NCBI GenBank assembly: GCA_943846755.1
Contig: OX044365.1
Coordinates: forward strand, 2,666,001 to 2,730,000
Source of the DNA: UBA8752 sp002336475
Lineage (GTDB): Bacteria > Bacteroidota > Bacteroidia > Flavobacteriales_D > Sanyastnellaceae
Reading direction: 5' to 3'
Length of the DNA: 64,000 nt
The position numbers were made by a program, and so were the translations under genes. The notes under the pieces were generated by a model. That model saw nothing but the letters and a program-made list of their open reading frames with translations. It was not told the DNA's origin and ran no database searches. Below, one piece after another: positions 1-8,710 of the stretch. How positions within the stretch are numbered: position 1 is the stretch's first letter; each line of letters begins with the position of its first letter.

Positions 1-48
1 CCCAATGAGGACGAGCACGCCGATTTTGATTTCCCTGCCTTTTTGCAT
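1..48 (-). CDS. MCE/MlaD-family protein, N-terminal fragment
   Basis: Reading leftward from an ATG at 48, the 16 visible codons give MQKGREIKIGVLVLIG. This is the typical start of Bacteroidota MlaD-type MCE proteins: a short basic N-terminus leading into a single membrane anchor. The family forms periplasmic lipid-transfer assemblies with an ABC transporter. The gene begins 15 bases after the stop of the amidase gene, so the two are probably co-transcribed; an amidase followed by an MCE gene is a common Bacteroidota arrangement. The rest lies outside the window, so the call rests on the N-terminus and context only. Confidence 0.55.
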   Translation of the reverse strand, partial: MQKGREIKIGVLVLIG

Positions 49-63
49 GTTCCGTGTCTGTGC

Positions 64-1326
64 TCAGTTCCGCTGCTTTTTGATGGCCTGTTCCAAGGGG
101 ATCCGAGATCCTTCCTCAAAAGCCACGACAAAAGCATCGGGAAAACCTTTCAACCGCAAGGTATCGCGCATCTGGCAAGCGGCCGCGTATGAGGGGGATG
201 AGCCGACGCGGTATTTATGCACGCCGCCGGACAAGGTGGATTGTGTGAATGGGATGGCGTTGCCTTGACCGTCCAACAATGGACCACCTTTCCGAGAGCT
301 GGTCGCTTGCACAGTAAAGCACACGTTTTCGCTACAGGTGTTGGACAGGCTGCCAAACCAAGCGGGACTCTGGGGAGTGGTGTTCTCTGCTTCAGGTTGA
401 TCTGCAGGGGTGGGGTCCTTGGGCTCAGCGGCTTCGGAAGGCACATTGGCCTGGGGCTCTACGGCGGACTCTAGGCTGAACCAAGTCTCCGCGTAGCTCC
501 GAAAAGCCCGGAAGAGGGCGCTGGCCATATAGTCCTGGCCTTTTTCTGAGCGCAAAAAATCTTCCTCTTTGGGGTTGGTCAGGAATCCCAGTTCAACCAA
601 TACACTGGGCATGTTGGCGTAGGCTGTGACGTAGTACCCTGCTTGTCTCACACCTCGGTCTTTGCGGCCGACCCGCTCTCTAAATTGGGTTTGGATCAAA
701 TCGGCCAGTTGCAAGCTGCGTTCGAGGTAAATCTCTTGCTTGAGCGCCAAGGCGATGAAGGTGTCCGGATCATTGGGGTCAAAGCCTTTGGCCTCGCTGC
801 TGTTTTCTTGAAAAATGGCGGCGTTTTCCTTGGAGGCTACCCTCAAACTCGCCTCGCTTTTGCCCAGGCCCATCACAAAAGTGGAGCTGCCGATGGCGGA
901 TGATTTTTCGAAACTGTCGCAGTGGATGGAAAGGAGGAGGTCAGCTTCGGCTTCGTTGGCCATTCGAACCCTGTCGGGCAGGGTGGGGTAGGTGTCGCCC
1001 GAACGGGTCATCACGATGCGCACACCGGGAACCCGTTCTTCAATGTAGGCTGCTGTCTTGTGCGCTACGGCCAGGGTAATGTCCTTTTCGGCGGTTTTGT
1101 AGCGTCCTGTGCCCAGATTTCCAGGGTCTTTTCCGCCGTGCCCAGCATCGATGACCACGGTCATAGCGGGCTCTACGGGCGGCCTAAAGGCGCTTGCAGC
1201 CAAGACCAAAACCCCGCATGCAGCCAGCACACTGATGTGCCGAGATGGTTTCAACCAGCTCCCCTGATGGGGGCGATGTAACCCCAGTTTATCGGGTCCT
1301 TTGCGGTATGTGGACGTGGTGCTCAT
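64..1326 (-). CDS. N-acetylmuramoyl-L-alanine amidase (Amidase_3) with C-terminal SPOR-like region
   Basis: Zinc amidase that cleaves the bond between N-acetylmuramic acid and the peptide stem of peptidoglycan. A hydrophobic segment near residues 31-46 acts as signal or anchor. The Amidase_3 domain spans about residues 55-280, with VIDAGHGGKDPG at its start, a zinc-binding SIHCD and the closing VLVELGFLTN motif. A Pro/Glu-rich linker follows, then about 80 residues including KYRVGSSPSYAAACQMRD that look like a degenerate SPOR peptidoglycan-binding domain. At 420 residues it matches Bacteroidota homologues. It is divergent from lptD and precedes an MCE gene, an envelope-biogenesis grouping. 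ATG start at 1326. Confidence 0.9.
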   Translation of the reverse strand: MSTTSTYRKGPDKLGLHRPHQGSWLKPSRHISVLAACGVLVLAASAFRPPVEPAMTVVIDAGHGGKDPGNLGTGRYKTAEKDITLAVAHKTAAYIEERVPGVRIVMTRSGDTYPTLPDRVRMANEAEADLLLSIHCDSFEKSSAIGSSTFVMGLGKSEASLRVASKENAAIFQENSSEAKGFDPNDPDTFIALALKQEIYLERSLQLADLIQTQFRERVGRKDRGVRQAGYYVTAYANMPSVLVELGFLTNPKEEDFLRSEKGQDYMASALFRAFRSYAETWFSLESAVEPQANVPSEAAEPKDPTPADQPEAENTTPQSPAWFGSLSNTCSENVCFTVQATSSRKGGPLLDGQGNAIPFTQSTLSGGVHKYRVGSSPSYAAACQMRDTLRLKGFPDAFVVAFEEGSRIPLEQAIKKQRN

Positions 1327-1335
1327 CTACAGGGT

Positions 1336-1353
1336 GAAAACTATTTAGTTTTG
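1336..1353. promoter_or_regulatory. Divergent promoter candidate: back-to-back -7 boxes
   Basis: Between the amidase and lptD genes, TAGTTTTG on the plus strand (1346-1353) matches the Bacteroidota -7 consensus TANNTTTG. TAGTTTTC on the minus strand (1336-1343) matches it with one mismatch. Together they form a near-perfect inverted repeat around TT. No convincing TTTG -33 element is seen at the right spacing on either side, so this is suggestive only. Confidence 0.35.
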
Positions 1354-1450
1354 GTCAGCATTTGCACGGCCAACCCGGGCGAATTTGCGCCGCGCGTTGT
1401 TGGCAATCGAGAACGAATACCGAACCCCTGATTTTTACGTTGTTTTCCAC

Positions 1451-4400
1451 GTGAACAACGCGGCAGTGTCCCGTTTTCTTGTGCGGTATTTGTGGTGCAT
1501 TGTGTGCGCAGTGCTGCCTTTTTGTGCGGCGGCTCAAAAGGTAGAAGTTCGGATCGAGCAAGCGGATGAAATCGCCCGGAACCCAGCAGTGGTAGATGGA
1601 CAGCGCCTGATTGGCGATGTCAAACTGGCTGTCGACGGTGCGGTGGTGTATTGCGACAGTGCTTGGCGCTACACGGATGGACGCTTCCAGATGATGGGAG
1701 ATGTGCGCATGGAGGACGGTCCAATGTCGCTGTATGGAGACCAGTTGAACCTGCACCCCGACAGCGGTTTTGCCACGATGACGGGGGCGCAAGTGCGCCT
1801 GGTGGACCGTTCCGAACCTGGAGAAGCCAGGACATTGGTGACCCGGAGAACCACTTATGATTTCAGGGAAGGTGTGGCCCGCTATGCAGGCGGAGGAGAA
1901 GTGACGACGGAGGGAGAATACATCACAAGTGACCGGGGCAGCTACCACCGTGATTCTGGACGCATGGACTTTTTGGGGCGAGTGCACATGGTGGTTGACA
2001 CCCTCGATGTCAATGCCGAGCGCGTGGGCTATCTGCCCCAGGCCAGAAAGCTTCTTTTGACGGACCCCGCTGAGATTCGTTACCCCTCTGGAGGGGTGGA
2101 CTGTGTGCGTGGCGAATGGGATTTGGAAGCAGGGGGTGGATGGTTTGCAGGAGATTCAAGCGCTGTGGCGCGCTTCGTCGACGGAGACTTGGAAGTGACC
2201 GGTGACAGTTTGGCGCTCTCCGATGCACGGGGCGTGGCACGCGGGCGGGTGCTCCTAACAGACAGCGCGGGAACCTATCGTTTGGGAGGTGACGCGGTGG
2301 ATTTTGAGCGGGAATCAGGCGGCGGATCAGGCCAGGTTTCCTTGAAGGGGAATGCCTTTGCATGGCTCAATGAAGGCGGTGCACCGTTGCTTGTTCAGGG
2401 CCCTTCGATCACCATTGCCACCGATTCCGTTCAGCAGCGGATGCTGTTCGCGGATGACGGCGCGGTCTTGCATTCGGATGAAGTTACAGGGGCTGCCCAG
2501 CGGTTGGAATGGTCTGAAAAGGCTGGGCAAGTTGATTTAGAGGGTGAGCCTGTGCTGTGGAGTGGTGCGGACCAATTGACGGGAGATTCCATCAGGTTGT
2601 TTTTGCGAGATGGTGAGGCTGATCGTTTGGAGGTGAGGGGTCACGCTTTTGTGGCCAGTCCAGCTTTTGGCGGTTTTTACCATCAAATCGCGGGCAGGGA
2701 TTTGGAAGGAGCATTCAGCGCATCAGGTCTTGAGACTGTGACGGTCATTGGCAATGGACGCACGTTGTATTTCGCAGACCCAGACAGCGCTGCACTGTCC
2801 AGTGCACTTGCGGACAGCCTTCCTGCGCCACTGCCCCAAGCCAACAGGGCTGCGTGCTCGGAAATCCTGATGCGGCTTGATTCATCGGGCCTCTCGACCA
2901 TCACGCTGCTCCAGGCGCCTTCCGGGGACTTTGCCGATTTGGCGGCGCTGGGGGCAGACCCCATTGACGGAGCGCAGGACGCCGCGAGCCTCCCGGGACT
3001 CGCTTTGCGAACCCGACCCGACTCGGCTCAAACACTTTGGATGAGCCGTTCAGGTGCGGTCGATCCGGCACCGGCGATGGATGTCGTTTTATGGACTCCT
3101 CCCGTCGACTCTCTCAAGCCGCAAGGAGCGGACCCCATTGCATACCAGGCGGCCGACAGCATTGTGTTTGAGGTCAGGAAGGAACGGGTGGCATTGTGGG
3201 GCAGTGCCAAAGTGGAGACAGCAGGAATTGTATTGGAAGCGGCCCGTGTGGACTATTTGGCGGCAGAACGCGAGATCGAAGCCGAGGGCGTTCCCGACAG
3301 CACCGGGGCATTGGTGGGCCGTCCGTCGTTTACCCAGGAAGGGAAGTCGTTTGTTCAGGACGCTTTGCGGTATGACCTCGACTCGCGCAAAGGAATAAGC
3401 CGCAAAGCCATCACCACCGAAGGAGAATTGACCTTTCATGCCGATCGGGCCAAGCGCTTTCCGGACGGTCGCATCTTCCTGCGCGGGGGCAAATTCACCA
3501 CCTGTGATGCCGAACGTCCGCACTTTCATTTTCACCTGACCCGCGGGCTGCTGGTGCCCGACAAGAAGGTGGTCAGTGGCCCGATGTTTGTCAAGGTGCG
3601 GAAGATCCCGTTGCCCATTGGATTGCCTTTCTTTTGGTTTCCGCAAAAGCAAGAGCGCAGCCGCGGTTTGATTTTTCCGAGTTTCGGCAATGGCCGCGAG
3701 TTGGGGTATTTCATCAAGGACCTCGGTTGGTACGAGCCTTTGGGCGACCATTGGGATGCGCGTGTTCAAGGCGACTTGTACAGCAGAGGAACGTGGCGCG
3801 TGGCAGGCACAGCGCAGTACAGGTACCGCTACCGCTTCAATGGCAACCTTCAGCTTTCCCGATCGAGCATTGTTTCTGGAGGAACGGCGGGCGATCCCGA
3901 TGCGAGCCGACGGACTGAATTCTTTGTGCGCTGGAGTCACAGCCAGGATCCCAAAGCCCGACCCAATGGAAGGTTCAACGCCAATGTCAACTTTGGTTCC
4001 AGCGGCAATTTCCGGTCGCAGTTGAATTCATCCCAGGAGGACTTTTTGTCCAACACCTTCTCCTCGAGCATCAATTACAACGCTTCATTGCCCGGAAAGC
4101 CCGTCAGCGTAACAGCAACTGCTCGGCACAACCAAAACAGCAGCACCGGCCGGGTGGACCTGGTGGTGCCTTCTGTGGGCATCAATGTGAGCCGGTTCGA
4201 ACTGCCCATATCGCGGCTTATCCGGCCAAACGCGGTCACCAAGGGTTGGTATGACCGCATTGGCATGACCTATGCGCTCAAGTCTGAGCAACGTGTAAGT
4301 GGAACGGATTCGACCCTGTTCCAAGAGGGATTGGCGGGGCTGATTGAACGTGCCCAGTCTGGAATCAAGCACACCGCCTCGGCCTCGACCCAAATCAAGG

Positions 4401-5443
4401 CGGGCTTTGTGAGTTTCACGCCCAACATCTCCTACAATGGCTACTGGAACTTTGCGGCCTTGGACAAGGCCGTCAGTCCCGATGTCCCCGATAGCATCAT
4501 CACGGACACCATTCCAGGTTTCTACATGGACGGTGACTGGCGGATGGGCGTCAGTGCAAATACCAAGTTTTATGGCACTTTCCAGAACCGTGGAGATGGC
4601 CGTTTGCGTGCCATTCGCCATGTGATCACCCCGCAGGTGGGTTTCAGTTACAACCCCGCTTTTGACCGCAGGGACACCTTGGTTGGGATTGACGGTGCGG
4701 TACTTGAAGTCTACGACCCGCTGGCACCGGGACTTTATACGCCTGCAGAGCTCAATGCGCAGGGCGCATTGAATTTCACCTTGAACAACAACCTCGAGGC
4801 CAAAGTGCGCGACAAGGATGGGGAGATGCGCAAGGTTCGCCTCATTGACAACCTCTCGTTGCGGGCGAGCCACAACCTGCAGGCCGATTCGTTGCGATGG
4901 AGTGACATTACCGGGTCTGGTTTCACCACGCTGGCGGGAAAATTCCCCGTCAACATAGGCTTTGCCCACAGCATCTATGCCCGCGACAGCACAGGGGCTA
5001 GGATTGAGCGGTTCTTGTTTGAGGATGGGGGGTCTCCTTTGAGGCTCAAGCGTGCCAATGCTTCGGTCAATGCGAGCTGGACAGGTCAGGGCGACACCCC
5101 TTGGAGTATTCGGACGGGATACACCATGCGGCTGCAGCGCAACTGGAGGACCGACCTGCAAGCGGACACCACCATTTTGACCCAGAACCTGACGTTCAAT
5201 GGCAACGTGACCTTGTTTGAGGACTGGCGGATCACCGTTGGGTCAGGCTATGACTTCAAGGCAGGAGAATTCACCAACACCCAAGTCAATTTGATGTGGG
5301 ACCTTCACTGTTGGGAGTTTTCGGCGCGTTGGGTGCCTTTTGGATTCCAGCAAAGCCTGCAGCTGAGGCTCGCTGTCAAGGCTTCGATGTTGCGCGATGT
5401 CAAGGTAGAGAAACGCTTCCAAGGAAGCGGCCTGATACGCTGA
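1451..5443 (+). CDS. lptD: OstA-LptD fusion, outer-membrane LPS assembly protein
   Basis: Outer-membrane beta-barrel that inserts lipopolysaccharide into the outer leaflet. A signal peptide (VRYLWCIVCAVLPFCAAAQ) is followed by about 480 residues of repeated OstA/LptA-like beta strands. An apparently complete LptD follows, with GKSFVQDALRYDLDSRKG, GKFTTCD, the FFWFPQ...SRGLIFPSFG segment and a long C-terminal barrel. In most Bacteroidota I know of, the OstA-like protein (about 500 residues) and LptD (about 850-950) are separate; here one frame covers both (about 1330 residues). The open frame extends upstream to a TTG at 1385. GTG at 1451 or 1466 fits the signal peptide better, and no clear ribosome-binding site decides between them. 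Confidence 0.85.
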   Translation: MNNAAVSRFLVRYLWCIVCAVLPFCAAAQKVEVRIEQADEIARNPAVVDGQRLIGDVKLAVDGAVVYCDSAWRYTDGRFQMMGDVRMEDGPMSLYGDQLNLHPDSGFATMTGAQVRLVDRSEPGEARTLVTRRTTYDFREGVARYAGGGEVTTEGEYITSDRGSYHRDSGRMDFLGRVHMVVDTLDVNAERVGYLPQARKLLLTDPAEIRYPSGGVDCVRGEWDLEAGGGWFAGDSSAVARFVDGDLEVTGDSLALSDARGVARGRVLLTDSAGTYRLGGDAVDFERESGGGSGQVSLKGNAFAWLNEGGAPLLVQGPSITIATDSVQQRMLFADDGAVLHSDEVTGAAQRLEWSEKAGQVDLEGEPVLWSGADQLTGDSIRLFLRDGEADRLEVRGHAFVASPAFGGFYHQIAGRDLEGAFSASGLETVTVIGNGRTLYFADPDSAALSSALADSLPAPLPQANRAACSEILMRLDSSGLSTITLLQAPSGDFADLAALGADPIDGAQDAASLPGLALRTRPDSAQTLWMSRSGAVDPAPAMDVVLWTPPVDSLKPQGADPIAYQAADSIVFEVRKERVALWGSAKVETAGIVLEAARVDYLAAEREIEAEGVPDSTGALVGRPSFTQEGKSFVQDALRYDLDSRKGISRKAITTEGELTFHADRAKRFPDGRIFLRGGKFTTCDAERPHFHFHLTRGLLVPDKKVVSGPMFVKVRKIPLPIGLPFFWFPQKQERSRGLIFPSFGNGRELGYFIKDLGWYEPLGDHWDARVQGDLYSRGTWRVAGTAQYRYRYRFNGNLQLSRSSIVSGGTAGDPDASRRTEFFVRWSHSQDPKARPNGRFNANVNFGSSGNFRSQLNSSQEDFLSNTFSSSINYNASLPGKPVSVTATARHNQNSSTGRVDLVVPSVGINVSRFELPISRLIRPNAVTKGWYDRIGMTYALKSEQRVSGTDSTLFQEGLAGLIERAQSGIKHTASASTQIKAGFVSFTPNISYNGYWNFAALDKAVSPDVPDSIITDTIPGFYMDGDWRMGVSANTKFYGTFQNRGDGRLRAIRHVITPQVGFSYNPAFDRRDTLVGIDGAVLEVYDPLAPGLYTPAELNAQGALNFTLNNNLEAKVRDKDGEMRKVRLIDNLSLRASHNLQADSLRWSDITGSGFTTLAGKFPVNIGFAHSIYARDSTGARIERFLFEDGGSPLRLKRANASVNASWTGQGDTPWSIRTGYTMRLQRNWRTDLQADTTILTQNLTFNGNVTLFEDWRITVGSGYDFKAGEFTNTQVNLMWDLHCWEFSARWVPFGFQQSLQLRLAVKASMLRDVKVEKRFQGSGLIR

Positions 5444-5467
5444 TCTCCAGCAATGTCCAGGAGGGTG

Positions 5468-5635
5468 CTATCGGCTCAGTGTCCGAATGAGCATGTAGAT
5501 CAAACACAACATAAACAGGGTCATCGAGACCTTATTGATGCCATGCATCACGCGGAGGTTGACGCCTTCTCCTTCACTCTTGCGAAAGAGGTTGAACGGA
5601 TTGGCATAATGCAGGAGTTTGCGCAGAATTTCCAT
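5468..5635 (-). CDS. Small membrane protein, DUF6728-like
   Basis: A 55-residue protein starting MEILRKLLHYANPFNLF, with a charged middle (RKSEGEG), a conserved-looking MHGINKVSM stretch and one C-terminal membrane helix (TLFMLCLIYMLI). This matches my memory of the small DUF6728 family of Flavobacteriia, whose function is unknown. It lies 37 bases downstream of ridA on the same strand and probably shares its transcript. It ends 24 bases from the lptD stop, convergently. A longer frame reads through it from upstream, but the ATG at 5635 gives the family-like N-terminus. Confidence 0.6.
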   Translation of the reverse strand: MEILRKLLHYANPFNLFRKSEGEGVNLRVMHGINKVSMTLFMLCLIYMLIRTLSR

Positions 5636-5672
5636 GATAGTTACAGTGGGAACAGTTGCAAAGGGCAGGGGT

Positions 5673-6023
5673 TCAATCGCAAGCGATGGCGCTGATTTCA
5701 ACGCGGGCTTGCTTGGGCAGTCCTGCAACGAATACGGCTTCGCGTGCAGGCAAGGGGTCGGAAAATCGCGAGCGATAGGCTTTGTCCATTGCGGCATAAT
5801 CCCGAGGGTCAATGAGGAAAACGGTGGTTTTGATGACCTTTTGAAGGTCTGAATCTGCAGAGAGCAGGACCGCTGCGAGGTTGTCAATGGCACGGTGTAC
5901 TTCCGCGTCAATCGTGCTTTGCAGCAATTCTCCAGTTTCTGGAATCAAAGGGATTTGGCCGCTGCAGTAGACGGTACTTCCGGCACGTCTGAACGGACTG
6001 TAGCTCGCAATGGGTTTAGACAT
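5673..6023 (-). CDS. ridA: RidA family enamine/imine deaminase
   Basis: Small trimeric enzyme (116 residues) of the YjgF/YER057c/UK114 family. It hydrolyses reactive enamine/imine intermediates made by PLP enzymes. Family features are visible: SPFRRAGSTVYCSGQIPL near the start, an IDNLAAVLL segment, VIKTTVFLIDPRDYAAMDKAY in the middle, and the C-terminal PAREAVFVAGLPKQARVEI with the substrate-binding arginine. ATG 6023 gives the usual short N-terminus; an upstream in-frame extension overlaps the divergent gene and is rejected. It is divergent from pabA by 37 bases and upstream of the DUF6728-like gene. Confidence 0.9.
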   Translation of the reverse strand: MSKPIASYSPFRRAGSTVYCSGQIPLIPETGELLQSTIDAEVHRAIDNLAAVLLSADSDLQKVIKTTVFLIDPRDYAAMDKAYRSRFSDPLPAREAVFVAGLPKQARVEISAIACD

Positions 6024-6060
6024 GGTGCAAGTATCGGTCTCATCGACGAACCTTTGCAGC

Positions 6061-6648
6061 ATGACGTCTCTGCGGATCTTGATGGTGGATAACCGTGATT
6101 CTTTTACCTGGAATCTGGTCCATGACCTCGGTCGCTGTGGTGCTGAAGTAGAGGTGCGTCAGGCTGTGGACTGGGAGGTGGCCGATGCAGATCGGTTTGA
6201 TGGGGTGGTGCTTTCACCAGGACCGGGTTTGCCTAAAGAGTCCCAGGGCTTGATGGACCTGGTTGAAGCTTGGGCACCGAACCGTTCCATATTGGGAGTC
6301 TGTCTCGGCCTTCAGGCTTTGGTTGACTGGAGTGGCGGGGCATTGCGCCGAATGGATCAAGTCCGGCATGGCATGCAAGCCACAGCTGTACAGACGACAA
6401 GCTCTCCAGTGTTGGCTGCATTGCCAGACCGCTTTGATGTGGGGCATTACCACAGTTGGTGCGCAGACCGGTCAGCCTTGCCTTCTTGCTGGAGTGTGAC
6501 TTCTGTGGCCGAGGACGACCCTGAATTGGTGCTGTCCCTTGCCCATGACTTCCTGCCCCTTCATGCGGTGCAGTTTCATCCTGAAAGCGTTTTGACGCCC
6601 AGTGGAAGGGAGGTTCTATCGGGGTGGTTGGGCACATTGACTCCATAA
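6061..6648 (+). CDS. pabA: Glutamine amidotransferase, PabA/TrpG type
   Basis: Class I glutamine amidotransferase subunit (195 residues) that feeds ammonia to aminodeoxychorismate or anthranilate synthase. MVDNRDSFTWNLVHDLG, VLSPGPGLPKE, the nucleophile loop GVCLGLQAL and the HAVQFHPES catalytic motif are all visible. The nucleophile loop carries Leu where GVCLGHQ is usual; the catalytic Cys, His and Glu remain. No pabB or trpE neighbour lies in the window, so folate and tryptophan roles cannot be separated; an isolated gene slightly favours PabA. Start ATG 6061 follows the family N-terminus. A hairpin terminator follows at once. Confidence 0.82.
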   Translation: MTSLRILMVDNRDSFTWNLVHDLGRCGAEVEVRQAVDWEVADADRFDGVVLSPGPGLPKESQGLMDLVEAWAPNRSILGVCLGLQALVDWSGGALRRMDQVRHGMQATAVQTTSSPVLAALPDRFDVGHYHSWCADRSALPSCWSVTSVAEDDPELVLSLAHDFLPLHAVQFHPESVLTPSGREVLSGWLGTLTP

Positions 6649-6675
6649 AAAAAGGCACCCGGAGGTGCCTTTTTC
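6646..6675. terminator. Bidirectional rho-independent terminator
   Basis: GGCACC (6654-6659) pairs with GGTGCC (6664-6669) around a CGGA loop. It has an A-run before and a T-run after, so it works on both strands. It sits between the convergent ends of pabA and the LPP20 lipoprotein operon. Confidence 0.85.
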
Positions 6676-6694
6676 TGATGCTGTTGTCAGCGCT

Positions 6695-7267
6695 TCAGTT
6701 GCGCAAGTTGTTCATCTCTTCCTGGAAGGTTTCCTTGAACTTCTCATAGTTGTACTCGGCCATGATGCGCTCGTCTTCTGAGATCTTCTCGTTGTATTTC
6801 GAAGCGACTTTTTCGCCACTCAGTTCCAAGGCAACGTAGGACACGTAGACTCCGTTTTCGCGCTGGGTCAGCTTTTCGCAAATGGCGATGGCGCCGCGCA
6901 GTTCTTGATCGACCACAGTGCGGGCGAGTTCATTGAACGTTTCTGTGGCTTCCTCGCGGTTGTTGAACTCCGTGCTGGAGACGTAGTTGTCGGTCACGGC
7001 TTTCACTGTAGCACTGACGGTCTTGGCCAAACGGGTTTCTGCGTTGGAACGCGCTTTTTTCTTCGCGATTTCGCGGTCTTGGCTTTCGCCAGTCGCACTG
7101 GAACGGAAATGCTTGTTGTCGCTCTCGTATTCACCACCTGTGCAGTATTCCACGATTTCGACTTCGCCCGTAGGCTTGGCGACTTCCTTGTTCTTTTTGC
7201 AACCAGTGGTAACAGCGGCCAAGCCAATCAAGAGGCCTGCCAAGGTGAGTGTGGTTGTGCGTGTCAT
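6695..7267 (-). CDS. LPP20-like lipoprotein, last gene of lipoprotein operon
   Basis: Lipoprotein of 190 residues: signal peptide TLAGLLIGLAAVTTGC with a lipobox Cys followed by KKN. The body resembles the LPP20/FlgP-type fold: EIAKKKARSNAETRLAKTV forms the helix-rich part, followed by TVVDQELRGAIAICEKLTQ and the strand ENGVYVSYVALEL. The C-terminus is a charged, probably coiled-coil helix (ISEDERIMAEYNYEKFKE). ATG 7267 is preferred over a TTG six bases earlier. It lies 54 bases after a second LPP20-like gene and shares the strand with a CsgG-like gene, so the three are likely one operon. Function unknown. Confidence 0.65.
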   Translation of the reverse strand: MTRTTTLTLAGLLIGLAAVTTGCKKNKEVAKPTGEVEIVEYCTGGEYESDNKHFRSSATGESQDREIAKKKARSNAETRLAKTVSATVKAVTDNYVSSTEFNNREEATETFNELARTVVDQELRGAIAICEKLTQRENGVYVSYVALELSGEKVASKYNEKISEDERIMAEYNYEKFKETFQEEMNNLRN

Positions 7268-7321
7268 GATCAATAGTATTGAGATTACGAGTAGAATAAA
7301 GCGAATATCGTGCCAAAGGCA

Positions 7322-8710
7322 TCACTGCAGCGCAGCCGCTATTTTTTTACCCACTGTTTTCTCGATGGTTTCTGCGGTTTTAGAAAGGGCCAAACGCATG
7401 GCCGATTCGGGATTGAGTTGAACGCCTTTGGTGCGGTCAAGCACAATTTCTTCGGTGACCACCCCGGCGGCATTGCGGGTGCGCACAGTGCCGTTCATGT
7501 AGACGGTGTGAAATTGATTGTACGCCTCCGAAGACGTTCGGTGGTCTTGTCGCAGATCGATTTCAATGTCGAAATCCGCAGCTTCGTTGGGACCCAAAAC
7601 ATTGAACCCCTCGGTTCGCATGGCGTTTCGGAGTGCAGTCAGCACACCGTCTTGTTCTGACGCAGGTACGGTGCTTTGGCTCGATATGGCAATGTGCACG
7701 GCGGGCATGATGACATTGATGGGGATCCGCAAGGTGCTGGTGGTGACGGCACCGATGAGGTCAACCACCACCTCATCCAGATTTGACGCTTTCCACAAGC
7801 GGTCGGCATCCAAGTCTGCTGAGAAAGTGTTGTTGGGTCGCTCGGGACTTACGCCCGAAATCAGGGCCACCACATCACCCTGTTCGTCGGTGAACTCTGT
7901 AGCGCGCTTGGTGTAGGTGCCGTTGTGGTATTGGTATTTGAGGGGGAGGCCGGTGGCAGGCGTGCCGTCTATGGTGGCGTTCAAACCCAGAGGAAACCTG
8001 AAGTTGTTGCTAGCGCTCAAATCAAGGGTGCTGACGGTTCCTTCGAGCTGCACGCCCAAGACCATGTTCCGCATGGTGCGAAGGAGGTGGGGCTCTAGTG
8101 TGACCATTTGCCCGTCCAGTTCCATGCGGTTGACCTCATTCCAGAACTCTTCCAAAGCCATGACGCCGGAACCGAAGTGATTCAGCGCCTGTTGAACCTG
8201 TCCTTGGGTTCGGGCTTCTCGTCCCATTTCATGTTCGGCCACGGCAGATTCCATGGCGGCATTGCGGCGCGCCTCCCGTGCTTGGGCATGTCGGGCTTTG
8301 TTGAGCCGATAGAACACGTGGACCTGGTTTTCGCCTTCCCAAATGTCCACCACCTCGAAGCCTGCGATGCGCTCTTCGGCATGACTGGAAATTGAACTGC
8401 TGAAGCGTTGCGAAACGGTGCCATTGTTCTCTGCACTTTCCAGCAAGGACGAGCTCTGCACCTTCACGGCGATTTCGCTTGCCAGGTCCGCGGCGGCCCT
8501 TTTTTTGGCGTTGGCCAAAGCATCGCCGGCAACAGGGGATTGTGTCGCGCTGCCAATGCCGATGTAATGGCTCGAGGAGAGCGGGCGCTGGCCAATCCAC
8601 TCTGGTGGGGGCAGTTGTTCTGTCCCTTTTTTTCCGGCACAACCGCCTAAAAGAAGGCCAAATGTCAGTGCCAATGCGATGACCGATATGTTCGATAGAA
8701 TGCGGGTCAT
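7322..8710 (-). CDS. LPP20 family lipoprotein
   Basis: Lipoprotein of 462 residues; the signal sequence ends LTFGLLLGGCAGKKG. The N-terminal third carries an LPP20-type domain with YIGIGSATQSPV, then ALANAKKRAAADLASEIAV and VFYRLNKARHA. The central part holds beta-rich segments (LPLKYQYHNGTYTKRATEF). A C-terminal domain (LTALRNAMRTEGFNVLGPNE...DFDIEIDLRQDHRT) looks like the nucleotide-free alpha/beta domain seen in other outer-membrane lipoproteins. Its ATG overlaps the stop of the upstream CsgG-like gene (ATGA), which indicates translational coupling. LPP20-domain proteins are known from Helicobacter and, as FlgP, from flagellar outer-membrane complexes; no flagellar gene is seen here. Confidence 0.7.
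   Translation of the reverse strand: MTRILSNISVIALALTFGLLLGGCAGKKGTEQLPPPEWIGQRPLSSSHYIGIGSATQSPVAGDALANAKKRAAADLASEIAVKVQSSSLLESAENNGTVSQRFSSSISSHAEERIAGFEVVDIWEGENQVHVFYRLNKARHAQAREARRNAAMESAVAEHEMGREARTQGQVQQALNHFGSGVMALEEFWNEVNRMELDGQMVTLEPHLLRTMRNMVLGVQLEGTVSTLDLSASNNFRFPLGLNATIDGTPATGLPLKYQYHNGTYTKRATEFTDEQGDVVALISGVSPERPNNTFSADLDADRLWKASNLDEVVVDLIGAVTTSTLRIPINVIMPAVHIAISSQSTVPASEQDGVLTALRNAMRTEGFNVLGPNEAADFDIEIDLRQDHRTSSEAYNQFHTVYMNGTVRTRNAAGVVTEEIVLDRTKGVQLNPESAMRLALSKTAETIEKTVGKKIAAALQ

Noticed and set aside
4085..5161. Leftward 358-codon frame inside lptD
   Set aside because: Antisense to the beta-barrel coding region in GC-rich DNA; the translation has no recognisable domain.
5673..6062. 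Longer start for ridA at 6062
   Set aside because: The extra N-terminal residues do not match the family and would overlap the pabA leader; ATG 6023 fits.
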